Counted from the first letter of the stretch, positions 16,812 to 26,662 are shown. The stretch: DNA of 64,000 nucleotides from Gilvimarinus gilvus (GCF_030518155.1 NZ_JAULRU010000418.1:124001-188000); one strand, 5' to 3'. Numbers and translations: made by a program. Notes: generated from the sequence alone by a model not told the origin.

Positions 16812-17154
16812 TAATAGCCACCTGCAACCAGGACTCCAACATTTACATGGCTGGCTTTCACTTTGACATTACTCAATCTTTGATCAAGAGACCTTAATCA
16901 AACTAAATGAATGCGAGGCATGCATACCAAGGGCGACGCGCTACAAAAAATACGCCAAAAAAGGCGACACTGCGCTACAACTTATCAAGCCTATCCTAAA
17001 AAATTCCACTGTTTAAACACTAATATGAATTCAATATTTAGCCGAAAATGGTCCTGAATGCGCAGATACTTTTGAATTAAAACGTTCTAGCATCCAGAAC
17101 TACTGAACTCATGAAAACAAGTATAAAAATATCTCTTTATCTCTGCCCCCTAAC
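16812..17154. other. Intergenic region without a recognised gene
   Basis: About 340 AT-rich bases. The only structure noticed is a short imperfect direct repeat around GGCGACRCGCTACAA (near 16931 and 16963). It should hold the promoter of the glycosyltransferase gene, but no clear sites were identified. Confidence 0.4.
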
Positions 17155-17562
17155 CTATCGCCCTACTTCGACCAACCTACTCCTCCACCAGATGTAAAAA
17201 TATGAAAAACTTACAGCTAATTCGACAAATACAGAAAGCATCACACCAACACCCACGAAGCCTCGCCAGTACGCTAAAATACCCGTTATGGCCAAGCCAA
17301 ACATAGCAACGGACATACCTAAGCAAAAAGACTGCCGCAAATCTGAGGGCGGGGCGTCTTGACCGCCCCAAGAAATAATAGATAGACCCAAGAACAATAA
17401 AGCGGTCCTTCTCAGCACAAAAATGGCCGATTCGTTTTCTTGCAACTGAAATAAAGAAAATATTGAAGACGAGAAAAACAAAAGAGTGACAAACAGTGTC
17501 GCAGATAAAAATGCAGTAAATCTGCAAATATATTTGTAGTTAATCATAGCCCACATTTTCAT
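17155..17562 (-). CDS. Small integral membrane protein
   Basis: About 135 residues from ATG 17562; ATGs at 17556 and 17547 are alternatives and none has a clear ribosome-binding site. Four hydrophobic segments are visible (FLSATLFVTLLFF, AIFVLRRTALLFLGL, FCLGMSVAMFGLAITG, VGVMLSVFVELAVSF). The size and four-helix layout resemble DUF4345-like proteins, but I cannot assign a family. It is the last gene, 136 bases behind the previous one, of the TetR-linked membrane-protein operon. Confidence 0.6.
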   Translation of the reverse strand: MKMWAMINYKYICRFTAFLSATLFVTLLFFSSSIFSLFQLQENESAIFVLRRTALLFLGLSIISWGGQDAPPSDLRQSFCLGMSVAMFGLAITGILAYWRGFVGVGVMLSVFVELAVSFSYFYIWWRSRLVEVGR

Positions 17563-17698
17563 AAACTGAGAGATCGAATTGGCATATTTCTGTTTGTTAC
17601 ATATACGCTTGGTTCGTTTAGTTGCCCACAAATTTGAATTTATACGTCGTAAATTTACAAATAGTCATTCAGTAGTGACTATTCCTACCCCTCCCCAG

Positions 17699-18097
17699 CT
17701 AGGCTGTCGCTTTTTTACTATTACTCTGTGCTTTTCGGGTGCCATAAATCAGCATTGCCCCCTGAAAAATCAATAGATATGCGCCAGATATTGGCATAAT
17801 AATCACGGTCAAAAAACCCATAAAAAAGAGCCCCCAACCCAGAGACTCCGGGGGAATAAACCCTTGATTAGCTGATTTCTGCAACATCCATCCAATTAAC
17901 ATCCATAAAAATCCCACATTTAGAAACCAGACAATCGCTTCGCGATCAAACTGAATTCTAGAATCTATAATGGTCGTTGCAAACCAAAATTCTTCATGCA
18001 TTTCGAGCAATACAGACCAGCCCAAAATTATTCCTGCAAAACTATGGATAAGTCCGGTAAACACAAGGAAATAGCCAGAAAAAACAATAATTTTCAT
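17699..18097 (-). CDS. Small membrane protein, DUF6463-like
   Basis: ATG 18097 lies two bases past the TetR stop with GGAG upstream, so it is translationally coupled to the regulator; a longer frame to 18127 is rejected. About 132 residues with four hydrophobic helices (VFSGYFLVFTGLIHSFAG..., VWFLNVGFLWMLIGWML, GLFFMGFLTVIIMP, ISGAYLLIFQGAML). Function unknown; the coupling suggests it is controlled by, or acts with, the same regulator. Confidence 0.7.
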   Translation of the reverse strand: MKIIVFSGYFLVFTGLIHSFAGIILGWSVLLEMHEEFWFATTIIDSRIQFDREAIVWFLNVGFLWMLIGWMLQKSANQGFIPPESLGWGLFFMGFLTVIIMPISGAYLLIFQGAMLIYGTRKAQSNSKKATA

Positions 18098-18098
18098 A

Positions 18099-18647
18099 CT
18101 AGCGCTCCAAGAATATTTTGGTTCCAAGTGAAGAAATTCGTAACACAGTCTCTATAGAAGGCTTTGGTCGAATCTGTTGCATACCGAGAAAATTGGCATA
18201 GCCCATAATGGCTAAATCTTTTGCCATCTCCTTTCGAACCCCCATATCAACATAACAATCGAACAAAAACCTTTGTCTTTCAGTGTCAATCTTTTCTAAG
18301 TAGGTCTCAATAATAGGCTCCGTGAATGCCCATGCCCGGATGCAGGTCTCGGCACCGAAGGAGCTCTTTGTGATAACGCTATCCAATTTCTCTAACCGCT
18401 CAATAGGAGTGTCTTCGGTATTAGCCTGATCAATGAAATCTAGTGTCATTTTTTTGTACCAATATGACATTAACTCATCAATGAAAGCAGATCTATTTTT
18501 AAAGTGATGGTAGAACGACCCTTTACTCACGCCTTTAAGTTCACACAGAGTATCAATTTTTATCTTTTCTGGCCCCTTTTCGACTAGTATTTCCAACGAA
18601 AAATTTAGCCAGTCTTCTTTGGCCCTCGTTACTTCTTCAACGTTCAT
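18099..18647 (-). CDS. TetR/AcrR-family transcriptional repressor
   Basis: 182 residues. The N-terminal helix-turn-helix is clear: ILVEKGPEKIKIDTLCELKGVSKGSFYHHFKNRSAF (about 19-54), with the usual GSFYHHF signature. The C-terminal ligand-binding half is divergent. Its start overlaps the stop of the DUF2867-like gene by four bases, and its stop nearly touches the next start. It lies inside the operon headed by the palindrome at 19601-19625, which it probably binds, making the operon autoregulated. Confidence 0.92.
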   Translation of the reverse strand: MNVEEVTRAKEDWLNFSLEILVEKGPEKIKIDTLCELKGVSKGSFYHHFKNRSAFIDELMSYWYKKMTLDFIDQANTEDTPIERLEKLDSVITKSSFGAETCIRAWAFTEPIIETYLEKIDTERQRFLFDCYVDMGVRKEMAKDLAIMGYANFLGMQQIRPKPSIETVLRISSLGTKIFLER

Positions 18648-19156
18648 ATACGCTTACCCTTTACAGCGCTACTAATGACAGCTCGCGCCACCACGTAGTG
18701 AAACGGGCGTATAGCTGCAACGTACAACTTTCCAAAAAGTGTTTTTTGATTGACGAGTGTAGAGATCACTACGAGTTGCTGACGTTTAGCAACCGATAGG
18801 TAAAACGTCATATGTTTATCTTCGGCGAATGAAATAATTTCATCACAGTATTTTTCTTTTACCACTAAGAAGCCAGCACTGTCTCCAACTGCTAGCTCAC
18901 TGTTCTTCGGCGCCATTCCCTCACCTTGTAATTCAACCCCCAGCAGCTGCACAATTCTATTTCTCAACCACATGAGTTTAGTCACCCACTGAGGCATGTA
19001 CGCGAAAATTGCGTGCTGTAACTCTGCGGGCGTCATATCTGGGAGGCTAATTTTTGCACTTAAAGCGTCACGAAAATGCGTGCCCTGGACGTAAGTGGAT
19101 AGACGATCAACCTTGTTGTCTATGGGATAGATAGAAATGTGCCTGAAAAACGCCAC
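18644..19156 (-). CDS. DUF2867 family protein
   Basis: 170 residues from GTG 19156, with AGGGAG upstream. The sequence SIYPIDNKVDRLSTY..., ELAVGDSAGFLVVKEKY, DEIISFAEDKHMTFYLSV and KTLFGKLYVAAIRPFHYVVARAVI fits the DUF2867 pattern. Soluble; molecular function unknown. Lies 40 bases behind the first gene of the operon and overlaps tetR by four bases. Confidence 0.75.
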   Translation of the reverse strand: MAFFRHISIYPIDNKVDRLSTYVQGTHFRDALSAKISLPDMTPAELQHAIFAYMPQWVTKLMWLRNRIVQLLGVELQGEGMAPKNSELAVGDSAGFLVVKEKYCDEIISFAEDKHMTFYLSVAKRQQLVVISTLVNQKTLFGKLYVAAIRPFHYVVARAVISSAVKGKRI

Positions 19157-19196
19157 GACAGAACTCCCTAAATGATTAGTAATATTGCCCAGTAGG

Positions 19197-19571
19197 TTAC
19201 ATGCTCATCCAGCACAATATGGCAATTAATGACAATCCCAGCCAACCAGGATGCCTCCCTTTAGTGGCTACAAATACCAGAAAACCCGACATCAACGTAG
19301 AACACGCAATCGTATTCACTATAAATGGGGCTGGATGTGACAGTCCCGCCAAATGTAACAGCACAGCGCCGTTGGCAAGACCCAATACAGTCGCTAAATG
19401 CCAAGTGGCCCAAACAATCCGAATGTTCCTGACCGTCAATGGTTTAGCCGACAAGCTCGGTAAAACTGAACGAAACCGAAGCTGTTTGAAGATGAGCTGC
19501 TCTCCAAGTATGGAATGAACCAGACCCACAAGTACGGATAACACAGCCGCTGCTGTTAAGTAAATGGACAT
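19197..19571 (-). CDS. Small four-helix membrane protein, first gene of TetR operon
   Basis: 124 residues from ATG 19571, preceded by AAGGG. Hydrophobic segments at about 4-24, 47-70, 76-98 and 103-122, with HSILGEQLIF after the first helix. It follows the palindromic operator and opens the operon of membrane protein, DUF2867, TetR and two further membrane proteins. No specific function can be assigned. Confidence 0.7.
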   Translation of the reverse strand: MSIYLTAAAVLSVLVGLVHSILGEQLIFKQLRFRSVLPSLSAKPLTVRNIRIVWATWHLATVLGLANGAVLLHLAGLSHPAPFIVNTIACSTLMSGFLVFVATKGRHPGWLGLSLIAILCWMSM

Positions 19572-19600
19572 CTTTGCCCTTACGATTCAGTTAAGATGAA

Positions 19601-19625
19601 ACCATACTATACCGTATGGTATGGT
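19601..19625. promoter_or_regulatory. Palindromic TetR operator
   Basis: A 25-bp near-perfect palindrome: outer arms ACCATAC (19601-19607) and GTATGGT (19619-19625), with inner TAC/GTA pairs also symmetric; only one off-centre pair fails. It lies 30 bases upstream of the first gene of the operon that contains the TetR regulator, the usual position of an autoregulatory operator. Confidence 0.75.
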
Positions 19626-19914
19626 TCAGCAAGATTATTTTTGTCTAGAATCTGGCTATCGCTCTAATAACCAACCGCCGTGGATTATTGGGTGGATTAC
19701 AGTGTTTACTGAGCGCCTACCAAATGTCCAAGTAGGCGATTCGCGGCTCACCCTAAGGTCAAACTAGAATATTATTAAACAACGGTATAGAACCTATGGC
19801 ACAGCAATTAAGACGAGTGCGCCATAAATTACATCTGCCCCACGTGCCCGCCTTTAGCCGTTGTTGCTGTGTGCTGGCCATAACGACACTGCCGTTAAGT
19901 GGAAAGTTCATTAA

Positions 19915-21846
19915 TCATTCTATCCTCATAGGGCCGATATATTCTTTGGCGATGACAATGTTATCCATCGCGATGTGTTGGTCGTAGGGAGTATTTTTAA
20001 CACCGCCGTAATAGAAGCCGAAGTCCGCAACATCGATGTTAATGTAATCCATGTCAGTGAAGCGTATGTCTGTTCGTTCAAAAACTAAACGTCCATCTAC
20101 CCAGCCTCGGATGACACCATCGTGAGAGCCGGACTCGTTGTGAATATTGGCACCATCACGGGTATTCATGCGTATTTGTTGTTCAAGGCTGTACCATCGC
20201 CCCTTTTTGAGGACGCCGTTCGGCGTTAGGGTCCAATCGATCGTGGTTCCATTACCGCTTGTCTGGTCTGCCCAATATAGATAGGTACCCATGGTGGTGT
20301 AGCCAGCCAGAGGGTTGTCTATAGACGGGACTATTTCATTATAGCCTCCTCGCGCAGACCAACCGTTGGTGCCATCGGTCCTACGCCCTCCCCAGCCGCC
20401 TTCGTAAGGGGTTCGAGAGTAGGTACCGGAAATGCCACCGGGGCGTTTTCCGCCCTGATCCATGAGGTTTTCGCCCCAGGTCTCGCCAAAATAAAGGTAC
20501 ACACGTACGAACAGCTCTTCGACATCCGCGGTGTCAGCAAAGTCTGACACCGGCTTTTTAATGCCATGGCCCCAGTTTCCTGTCCCTTGATAAATAGGGC
20601 CTGGCTCGTACTTTAGCCGCATACATAGAGCGTTACCGTCCAGGGTTTGAAATCCGGGAATGGCCGGCGCAGGCTCTGACCAACTACCGTCGGCTTGCAA
20701 ACCAGAGGGGTAGTTTTCCTCGCAACTCCAGTAGTTTTCTGCGTATAGTAAATCTATGCTCCCGTTGAGCATGTCTTGGCCGCCGTCTTGAGCAGCATCA
20801 CTATTAAAGTTATACGCTAAGTAGACGTTTTCGTCGTCAGTGATTCCAACATCATTGGGATAATTGTTGGCGATTCCCATTATCGGTGCCGATGTATCCC
20901 AATCGTCTGTTACCGTGGCAAATAGGCCGTGGACGGTGTTCGTATTCGTATACTGTGCGATAGACGTCAACTTTAGCTGGGCCGAGGTAATGATCTGTCC
21001 GGCAACCGGGCTTATGTCGAACCAAACCAATAGGTTTCTTAAGTTATCAACCTGAAGCTCATCGCGTTGCCCATTTGTCTCTGTTTTTGATTGATGGTAT
21101 AGATAGGTATCGCCAAGCGCTTGCAGAACATGCGCCCCCTCTTCCTGGGTTTCAATGTGTAACTCTGGGCGGTGAGATAGCTCAGCCGCTTCCTTGCTTG
21201 CATAGTCGATAGGCCCTGCTGAACCGTCAATGTGACGAACGTGAAAGCCTCGATTACTCACTTCTCCTGCGTGCCAGGCCTGCACTAATTCCGTCGTATC
21301 CCAAAAGATATGTTGTACGGTATTCATATCGATTATGGTTTCACTGGACCAGGCGGTATCGCCTTGTAGGACACCATCCCTATCAACGTAGTCACCGCCC
21401 ACATTTTTCCATTTCAGCCGGGCGCCACGATTGTAAGACTCCCAAGCGGCCCCGTCGTTATAAGCCGGACCATCACCACCTTCAGCGGGCATCAGCAAAC
21501 GATCGTCAAATTCTTGGTTAACAATTGTTACTCTGAAAGTAGCTCCTTGCTTTACCGTAAAGCCGTTTTTTAATACCACTTCACTACCAGCGGTTGCTGT
21601 GGTCTCGCCGGAGCTTATAACAGCGCCATCATAAGTCACGCTCTCGCAGGCCTCATGGTTATTAGTGCCGCTGAACATTGACGAAAGCGTCAGTTGACCC
21701 GAAGAGAATTCACAGGTGTTACCTAACATACCCATTCCGGCAATATCATGCAGTCGCTCATTGCCAGCCAAGATTTGCTTGGCTCCAAAAACAAGCAGGC
21801 CAATTGATATAACAAAAGTTATAAACAGCTTGTTGAGTTGCCTCAT
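19915..21846 (-). CDS. Secreted DNRLRE-domain protein with polysaccharide-lyase-14-like C-terminus
   Basis: 643 residues with an N-terminal signal peptide (LFITFVISIGLLVFGAKQILA). Next comes a repetitive beta region with CEFSSGQLTLSS and VVLKNGFTVKQGATF, resembling the filler domain of adhesins. Two DNRLRE-type blocks follow (about 120-225 and 230-330), each with a SAQLKL- or VQHIFWDTTELVQAW-type core. The C-terminal 230 residues contain GGKRPGGISGTY, GWSARGGYNE and GRWYSLEQQIRMNTRDG, a pattern I associate with PL14-type alginate/glucuronan lyases. Probably an extracellular polysaccharide-degrading or -binding enzyme; substrate unknown. Single gene. Confidence 0.7.
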   Translation of the reverse strand: MRQLNKLFITFVISIGLLVFGAKQILAGNERLHDIAGMGMLGNTCEFSSGQLTLSSMFSGTNNHEACESVTYDGAVISSGETTATAGSEVVLKNGFTVKQGATFRVTIVNQEFDDRLLMPAEGGDGPAYNDGAAWESYNRGARLKWKNVGGDYVDRDGVLQGDTAWSSETIIDMNTVQHIFWDTTELVQAWHAGEVSNRGFHVRHIDGSAGPIDYASKEAAELSHRPELHIETQEEGAHVLQALGDTYLYHQSKTETNGQRDELQVDNLRNLLVWFDISPVAGQIITSAQLKLTSIAQYTNTNTVHGLFATVTDDWDTSAPIMGIANNYPNDVGITDDENVYLAYNFNSDAAQDGGQDMLNGSIDLLYAENYWSCEENYPSGLQADGSWSEPAPAIPGFQTLDGNALCMRLKYEPGPIYQGTGNWGHGIKKPVSDFADTADVEELFVRVYLYFGETWGENLMDQGGKRPGGISGTYSRTPYEGGWGGRRTDGTNGWSARGGYNEIVPSIDNPLAGYTTMGTYLYWADQTSGNGTTIDWTLTPNGVLKKGRWYSLEQQIRMNTRDGANIHNESGSHDGVIRGWVDGRLVFERTDIRFTDMDYINIDVADFGFYYGGVKNTPYDQHIAMDNIVIAKEYIGPMRIE

Positions 21847-22438
21847 CGGTAAATCCCTGTCTCTAGTCAGAACTCATTGTCAATGAGCACTGTATTATTA
21901 TTCGAACTCGACGATCTCAAATGCAGTCAAACATAAATTTCATAAAATGTCATTTACACCGATTCGATCTATAAACAGGAATAACAGTCGTGATCTATTT
22001 AAACTGAATTGCCACATTTATATGACAAGCTTGAACAAGCATAAGCAGAACTATAGGAGAAGCGCATCTAAAAGCGGCCATTTTTATTGCCGTTGCTTGC
22101 GGGCGTGGCCTGAAGCGCACATCTGCTGCGCCTTGCCTCTAGCAAAGGGAACCACCCTGTCCGTCGAGACAAGACACAACATCTGCACGCTTCAGGCTAC
22201 GCTGAGCATGCATGGGGTTTTTCAACAGCTGCTAGGCAGTGATGGACACTTTTATACAGTATGGACGCCATAGGTTACTGGATTTTCGTTAGCTCATACT
22301 CTGTACAAATGGCCAACTCTGCGAATCAAAATACCACCATACAAACCATGCTGATTTAGGCCAGCAATGATCCTCGGTGTTTAGCTGGCCGATTAAGGGG
22401 CTCAATATTTGGAGAAAACTTAAGACATAAATGCAGCC
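21847..22438. other. Intergenic region with a partial interspersed repeat
   Basis: About 590 bases without a credible gene; an open frame at 21947-22273 has no plausible composition. It contains a fragment (22204-22235) nearly identical to the right arm of the inverted-repeat element at 39764-39856. Confidence 0.5.
22204..22235 (+). repeat. Partial copy of MITE-like repeat
   Basis: GAGCATGCATGGGG followed by TTTTTCAACAGC and TGCTAG matches 39824-39856 except for one substitution and one missing base. No left arm is present here, so this is a remnant. Confidence 0.65.
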
Positions 22439-24472
22439 TTAATCTTCGCCAGATTCTCGCATAAAATTGAGCGATACAAATGGCTCTGGGTTAGCACTGA
22501 AGCGCCTGGCACGCTGCAGCCAGCGGTTGTAGGACTGAGGTTGTTGCAAAGTTTTGAGTTCGACCAAAAGTTCTCGATAAAAATCTGAGCTATCTGGCTG
22601 AATTACCAGTGCCCGGGTGAAGTGCTCAACGGCAAGTTGATGCTGCTGATTTGAACGCGCAATCAAACCCAAATACTTATGCGCACCGGCCAGTATGGGC
22701 TGCAACTCAAGCGCCCTTTTCAAATGTTTAGCGGCCTGCTCCGGCTTATTTGCGCGAAACAGCGCCAAGCCCAGATTAAAATGGGCAGAGTCTGTTTCTT
22801 CCTGTTCCACCCGCTGTTTAAGCAACGCAATCGCCGGTTCAATTTTTCCCTGCCCTATCAATGCTACAGCATGCTGCTGTAAAACCAGCGGGTCATTGTG
22901 CCCCTGGCTACGCACGAACTCGGCGGTTTTTTCCGCCTCCTTAAACTGCTGGTTTTTTAGTTGGCCCTCGAGTAATACCAAATACGGTGTCAGTGTTTCT
23001 GGCTGTTGTTGGATTAGTTCATTCTTCATCGCATTTACCGCGTCTGGATACGCTAGGGCTCGCACCACGCTGGCGACTCGATAAAGCGACAACTCCGCTC
23101 CTTGGGGCGGATGTCCAAAAGGCAGCGCTTGTACATCCACAATATTGGGTTCGTGCGGCAATACTGGTGCTACCAGTGCCTTGTGGTCGAAAGGCCCTCG
23201 GGCAATACGATGATCCGTCATCGTAACCTCGATGACATCCTGTGTGCGGCGGGTTGGCATATGGCAGCTTACGCAGGCGTCAGTCGTTTTTTTCACGCCA
23301 TGAATTAAGGTCAGCTGATCCTGTGCGTGGCAATCAGTACATACTTCACCAACCTGTTTACGAAACGACGCGGAATCCGGCTTCACGTGCGGGTCGTGGC
23401 AGGATATGCAACCGAGAGCACCCGCAGATTTCTGATAACACTTGCTGCCCCACAATCGATAGCCATGGTGATTAATTTCAAAACGCTGCTCAGCGGGTCT
23501 ATTGGGCTCGGTGATATCCATATGCACCAAATACTCAGACAGGTCTTGACCTGGCCGAAAGGCATAATCCGGCTGCCCGAAGCGTCGCATTCCGATGATA
23601 GAAACCGAGGGCAACATATGACATTGAAAACACACTGAATCCCGCCGCAGTGGTGGTAACTTGGCCGGATTGGTAATAGCGGCGCGAATCACCGACAATT
23701 CGCCGCCATTTAAGGCCGTTTGAATATGTGAGGCTCCGGGCCCGTGGCAACGCTGACAGCCAGTGCCCTGCGGCAATTGTTCTGGAAAACGATGTGGCCT
23801 CGCGGCATGATCACTCCCGGCCTGTACCTCGGGAAAGGCGTTGTGGCAAAACATGCATTGGCGCTTGACCTGGCGTTGCACCCCTGGGTGGTGATCGGAC
23901 TCAAAACCCGGCGACATACCCCAGGTGTCGGTTTCGGAATACCAGCCCAGCGGCAACTGATACAACTGCCCCCAGTCAGTCTGATACAAATACGAGCGCG
24001 CCCGGTTCCCCGAGCCCAGTATCCAATCTATATCCACCGAGAACTGGTTAAATCGGGTGCCATCCGCATCCTGTTGCCAGCGATTAAAGACCAGTCCGAT
24101 CGAGGTTTTGTCTATCTGGTAATAGCGTTGTGATGGCGCGTGATAGTAGATCTCCCCAAACCTTTCCATTGGCTTAGCTTCTGCAGGGCGCTTGAAGGAT
24201 TGAGCCATTCCTACGTGCTGATAGCTTTCAAACTTATCGACATGACAAGTGCCACAGCCGGCATCATCTACATACCCTGATGCCGCTCCTGTCGTGACTT
24301 GCAGATTTAGCTTGGCAAGCCCATCTTCGCCGAGCGCATTCAGTGAGAAGAGCATTCCAAGACTTAAGCCAAACAAAATCCAGATTAACCACCCTACCGT
24401 TAATCCAGATCCTGTGCCCACATAGTAACTCTGCAGCGCTCGCCGCCAATTTGATTGAAACATAAGGTGCAT
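22439..24472 (-). CDS. Multihaem cytochrome c with TPR C-terminus
   Basis: From ATG 24472 (24463 and an upstream start at 24526 are alternatives). An N-terminal membrane segment (GWLIWILFGLSLGMLFSL) would anchor or export it to the periplasm. Seven CxxCH haem motifs are visible: CGTCH, CMFCH, CQRCH, CFQCH, CISCH, CTDCH and CVSCH, all in the first two thirds. The last third carries TPR-like repeats (HFNLGLALFRANKPEQAAKHLKRALELQP...). Resembles cytochrome c554/NrfB-like multihaem proteins with TPRs. Probably periplasmic electron transfer; donor and acceptor unknown. Monocistronic. Confidence 0.88.
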   Translation of the reverse strand: MHLMFQSNWRRALQSYYVGTGSGLTVGWLIWILFGLSLGMLFSLNALGEDGLAKLNLQVTTGAASGYVDDAGCGTCHVDKFESYQHVGMAQSFKRPAEAKPMERFGEIYYHAPSQRYYQIDKTSIGLVFNRWQQDADGTRFNQFSVDIDWILGSGNRARSYLYQTDWGQLYQLPLGWYSETDTWGMSPGFESDHHPGVQRQVKRQCMFCHNAFPEVQAGSDHAARPHRFPEQLPQGTGCQRCHGPGASHIQTALNGGELSVIRAAITNPAKLPPLRRDSVCFQCHMLPSVSIIGMRRFGQPDYAFRPGQDLSEYLVHMDITEPNRPAEQRFEINHHGYRLWGSKCYQKSAGALGCISCHDPHVKPDSASFRKQVGEVCTDCHAQDQLTLIHGVKKTTDACVSCHMPTRRTQDVIEVTMTDHRIARGPFDHKALVAPVLPHEPNIVDVQALPFGHPPQGAELSLYRVASVVRALAYPDAVNAMKNELIQQQPETLTPYLVLLEGQLKNQQFKEAEKTAEFVRSQGHNDPLVLQQHAVALIGQGKIEPAIALLKQRVEQEETDSAHFNLGLALFRANKPEQAAKHLKRALELQPILAGAHKYLGLIARSNQQHQLAVEHFTRALVIQPDSSDFYRELLVELKTLQQPQSYNRWLQRARRFSANPEPFVSLNFMRESGED

Positions 24473-24855
24473 AGTTATAATTGTGAATCCTTTTTGAACT
24501 GAAACTTGGGTCACACCGAAAAGCAATATAACCCTAGGTCGTCGGCTATTTGTTTCATTTTATGACCACTCAAAATCTAGAAAGCGAGCACTGCCTGACC
24601 GCCGGACAATTTAGTCAAATTATCACCAAACATCAGATTTACAATACGCAATGGAGCCTCTAGGCATTGGCTGGAGGCCAAAACTGCTATTGTAAGCGAT
24701 CATACGCCCCCCTTAATCTTGTCGCGAGCCCATTAAGAGCGATACTTCGGCTTACTTAGGCTACTTATCGCCTAAAAATTAGGATTAATTCGCCATATTC
24801 CGGTAAAATGCGCGGTTTTCTTATTTAGAACGCTTCCGCCGCTTTGAGGTAATTT
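24473..24855. other. Divergent promoter region, cytochrome gene / purE
   Basis: About 380 bases without a gene. Must contain promoters in both directions. No PurR-like operator or riboswitch was recognised; GAGG lies about 7 bases before the purE ATG. Confidence 0.4.
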
Positions 24856-25338
24856 ATGCAAGATCCCGTTGTCAGCATCATTATGGGCTCCCGATCCGAC
24901 TGGCCTACCATGCGCTTGGCTGCCGATATATTGGATGAGTTGGGTGTGGCCTATGAAACTCAGGTGGTGTCCGCACATCGTACCCCCCAGCGCCTGTGTG
25001 AATTTGCGGAACAGGCGCCAGAGCGCGGTATTCGTGTAATCATCGCCGGTGCGGGCGGCGCAGCTCATTTGCCCGGTATGGCTGCCGCCATGACTCATAT
25101 TCCGGTAGTAGCCGTCCCGGTCTCCAGCCGTCAGCTCAAAGGCCTCGATAGCCTTTTATCCATTGTACAAATGCCAAAGGGCGTAGCCGTTGCCACCCAG
25201 GCAATTGGCGAAGCAGGCGCAGCCAATGCCGGCGTGATGGCAGCTCAAATACTGGCCGTTAGCGATGCTGAGTTGAGTCAGCGCTTTATTGAATGGCGTA
25301 AGCGTCAAACCGATTCGGTGCCGGTGGAGGTCGAATAA
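24856..25338 (+). CDS. purE: N5-carboxyaminoimidazole ribonucleotide mutase
   Basis: 160 residues, standard class I PurE length. Signatures: [12 protein letters not shown] (phosphate-binding loop), SAHRTP with the catalytic-site His, and [12 protein letters not shown]. Converts N5-CAIR to CAIR in de novo purine synthesis, following PurK. The stop overlaps the purK start (TAATG), so the two are translationally coupled. Confidence 0.97.
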   Translation: MQDPVVSIIMGSRSDWPTMRLAADILDELGVAYETQVVSAHRTPQRLCEFAEQAPERGIRVIIAGAGGAAHLPGMAAAMTHIPVVAVPVSSRQLKGLDSLLSIVQMPKGVAVATQAIGEAGAANAGVMAAQILAVSDAELSQRFIEWRKRQTDSVPVEVE

Positions 25339-26459
25339 TGCACGTTGCCATTCTTGGCTGTGGCCAGCTTGCCAGAATGATGGCACTGGCCGGCATCCCT
25401 ATGGGTATGACATTTACGTTTTTGTCCGAAAACGGTGAAGATACTGCGCCGGTTGACGGTCTGGGGGCAGTGGTTGCGGCCGATGCCTGCTTAACTGCGG
25501 AAGAGCTCTTTGCTGCGGCCGGAAAGCCTGATGTGGTAACCGTAGAGCGTGAGCAGTGTGCTTTGCAGCCTTTGCAGAAATTGGCAGAGCACTGCCCTGT
25601 ACACCCCAATACCGACGCTATTTACCAGTGCCAAAATCGTCAGCGTGAAAAGCAACTGTTGATTAATTGCAACGTATCCCACACTCCGTTTGTGAGTGTT
25701 GCTAGCGCCTCAGATTTAGAGGTTGCTGTCGAGAAGTTGGGCTTTCCCATGGTGGTTAAGCACACCGAACAAGGTTATGACGGCAAAGCACAATGGCGCC
25801 TGTACAATACCGGCGATGTTGAAAATTTTGTGACAAACGCCCAATTTAAGCTGCAGTCAGATGAGGCCGCCCCCTACGTAGCCGAACCTTTTATGAATTT
25901 TGATCGCGAAGTGTCGTTCGTCGCGGTGCGTTCACGCAGCGGTGAGGTGCGCGTTTATCCAGCCGCTGAAAACGTTCATGACAATAGTGTGTTGTTGCAT
26001 TCGCTGGCTCCCGCCCCTGGGTTGCCTCAAGCGCTTGTTGATCAGGGTCAAGCGAGCATACGGCGTATCATGGAACACCTGGATTACGTGGGCGTAATGG
26101 CTATGGAGTGTTTTGTGACTTCTGATGGACTGTGGGTAAACGAGTTGGCACCACGAGTTCATAATAGTGGCCATTGGACCATGCACTGTGGTGTCGCCAG
26201 TCAGTTCCAAAATCATATGCGAGCTATTGCTGGCTGGCCTCTGGGTTCAACAGAGTTATCCGGTGCGGCGGGCATGCTGAATTTACTGGGTGTCGAGTTG
26301 AATCAAATTGAGCAACTCGATGATAACGTGGCGCTGGACTGGTACAACAAATCTGTTCGCCCGGGCCGAAAACTTGGCCATTTGGTATTGAAAGATGAGT
26401 CTTCCGCCTCTGCCCAAACAAGGCTCTTAACGCTCAAAGACAAAGTGTATCGCAAGTAA
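25338..26459 (+). CDS. purK: N5-carboxyaminoimidazole ribonucleotide synthase
   Basis: 373 residues, full length. N-terminal HVAILGCGQLARMMALAG, the ATP-grasp core FPMVVKHTEQGYDGKAQWRL, and the late motif VNELAPRVHNSGHWT typical of PurK. Makes N5-CAIR from AIR, ATP and bicarbonate. Overlaps purE by one base. The glycine of the usual GGYDG(K/R)GQ loop is partly replaced (EQGYDGKAQ), a minor deviation. Confidence 0.97.
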   Translation: MHVAILGCGQLARMMALAGIPMGMTFTFLSENGEDTAPVDGLGAVVAADACLTAEELFAAAGKPDVVTVEREQCALQPLQKLAEHCPVHPNTDAIYQCQNRQREKQLLINCNVSHTPFVSVASASDLEVAVEKLGFPMVVKHTEQGYDGKAQWRLYNTGDVENFVTNAQFKLQSDEAAPYVAEPFMNFDREVSFVAVRSRSGEVRVYPAAENVHDNSVLLHSLAPAPGLPQALVDQGQASIRRIMEHLDYVGVMAMECFVTSDGLWVNELAPRVHNSGHWTMHCGVASQFQNHMRAIAGWPLGSTELSGAAGMLNLLGVELNQIEQLDDNVALDWYNKSVRPGRKLGHLVLKDESSASAQTRLLTLKDKVYRK

Positions 26460-26662
26460 TATCGTGCATTAACACGAATTCGTTTTTATTGTTTAGGCTG
26501 CCGGCTAAAATCAGGCCAGCAGCCTGTCCCTTCAGTAAATCAAACACCCGTTTTCCGGAAATTTTTTATAGACCGTCTACGACTAAACCTAATGTCGAAA
26601 TACATCACTGCTGGAAATACTACGTCGCATGTATGTGCAAAAAAAATTCATTACCGGTCACA
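26460..26662. other. Convergent intergenic region
   Basis: Between purK and the convergent halogenase gene. Contains an inverted repeat AGGCTGC (26495-26501) and GCAGCCT (26519-26525) without a T-run; possibly a shared transcription stop. No gene. Confidence 0.35.

Noticed and set aside
21947-22273. 108-codon open frame
   Set aside because: Contains a repeat fragment and has implausible composition; no homology recognised.
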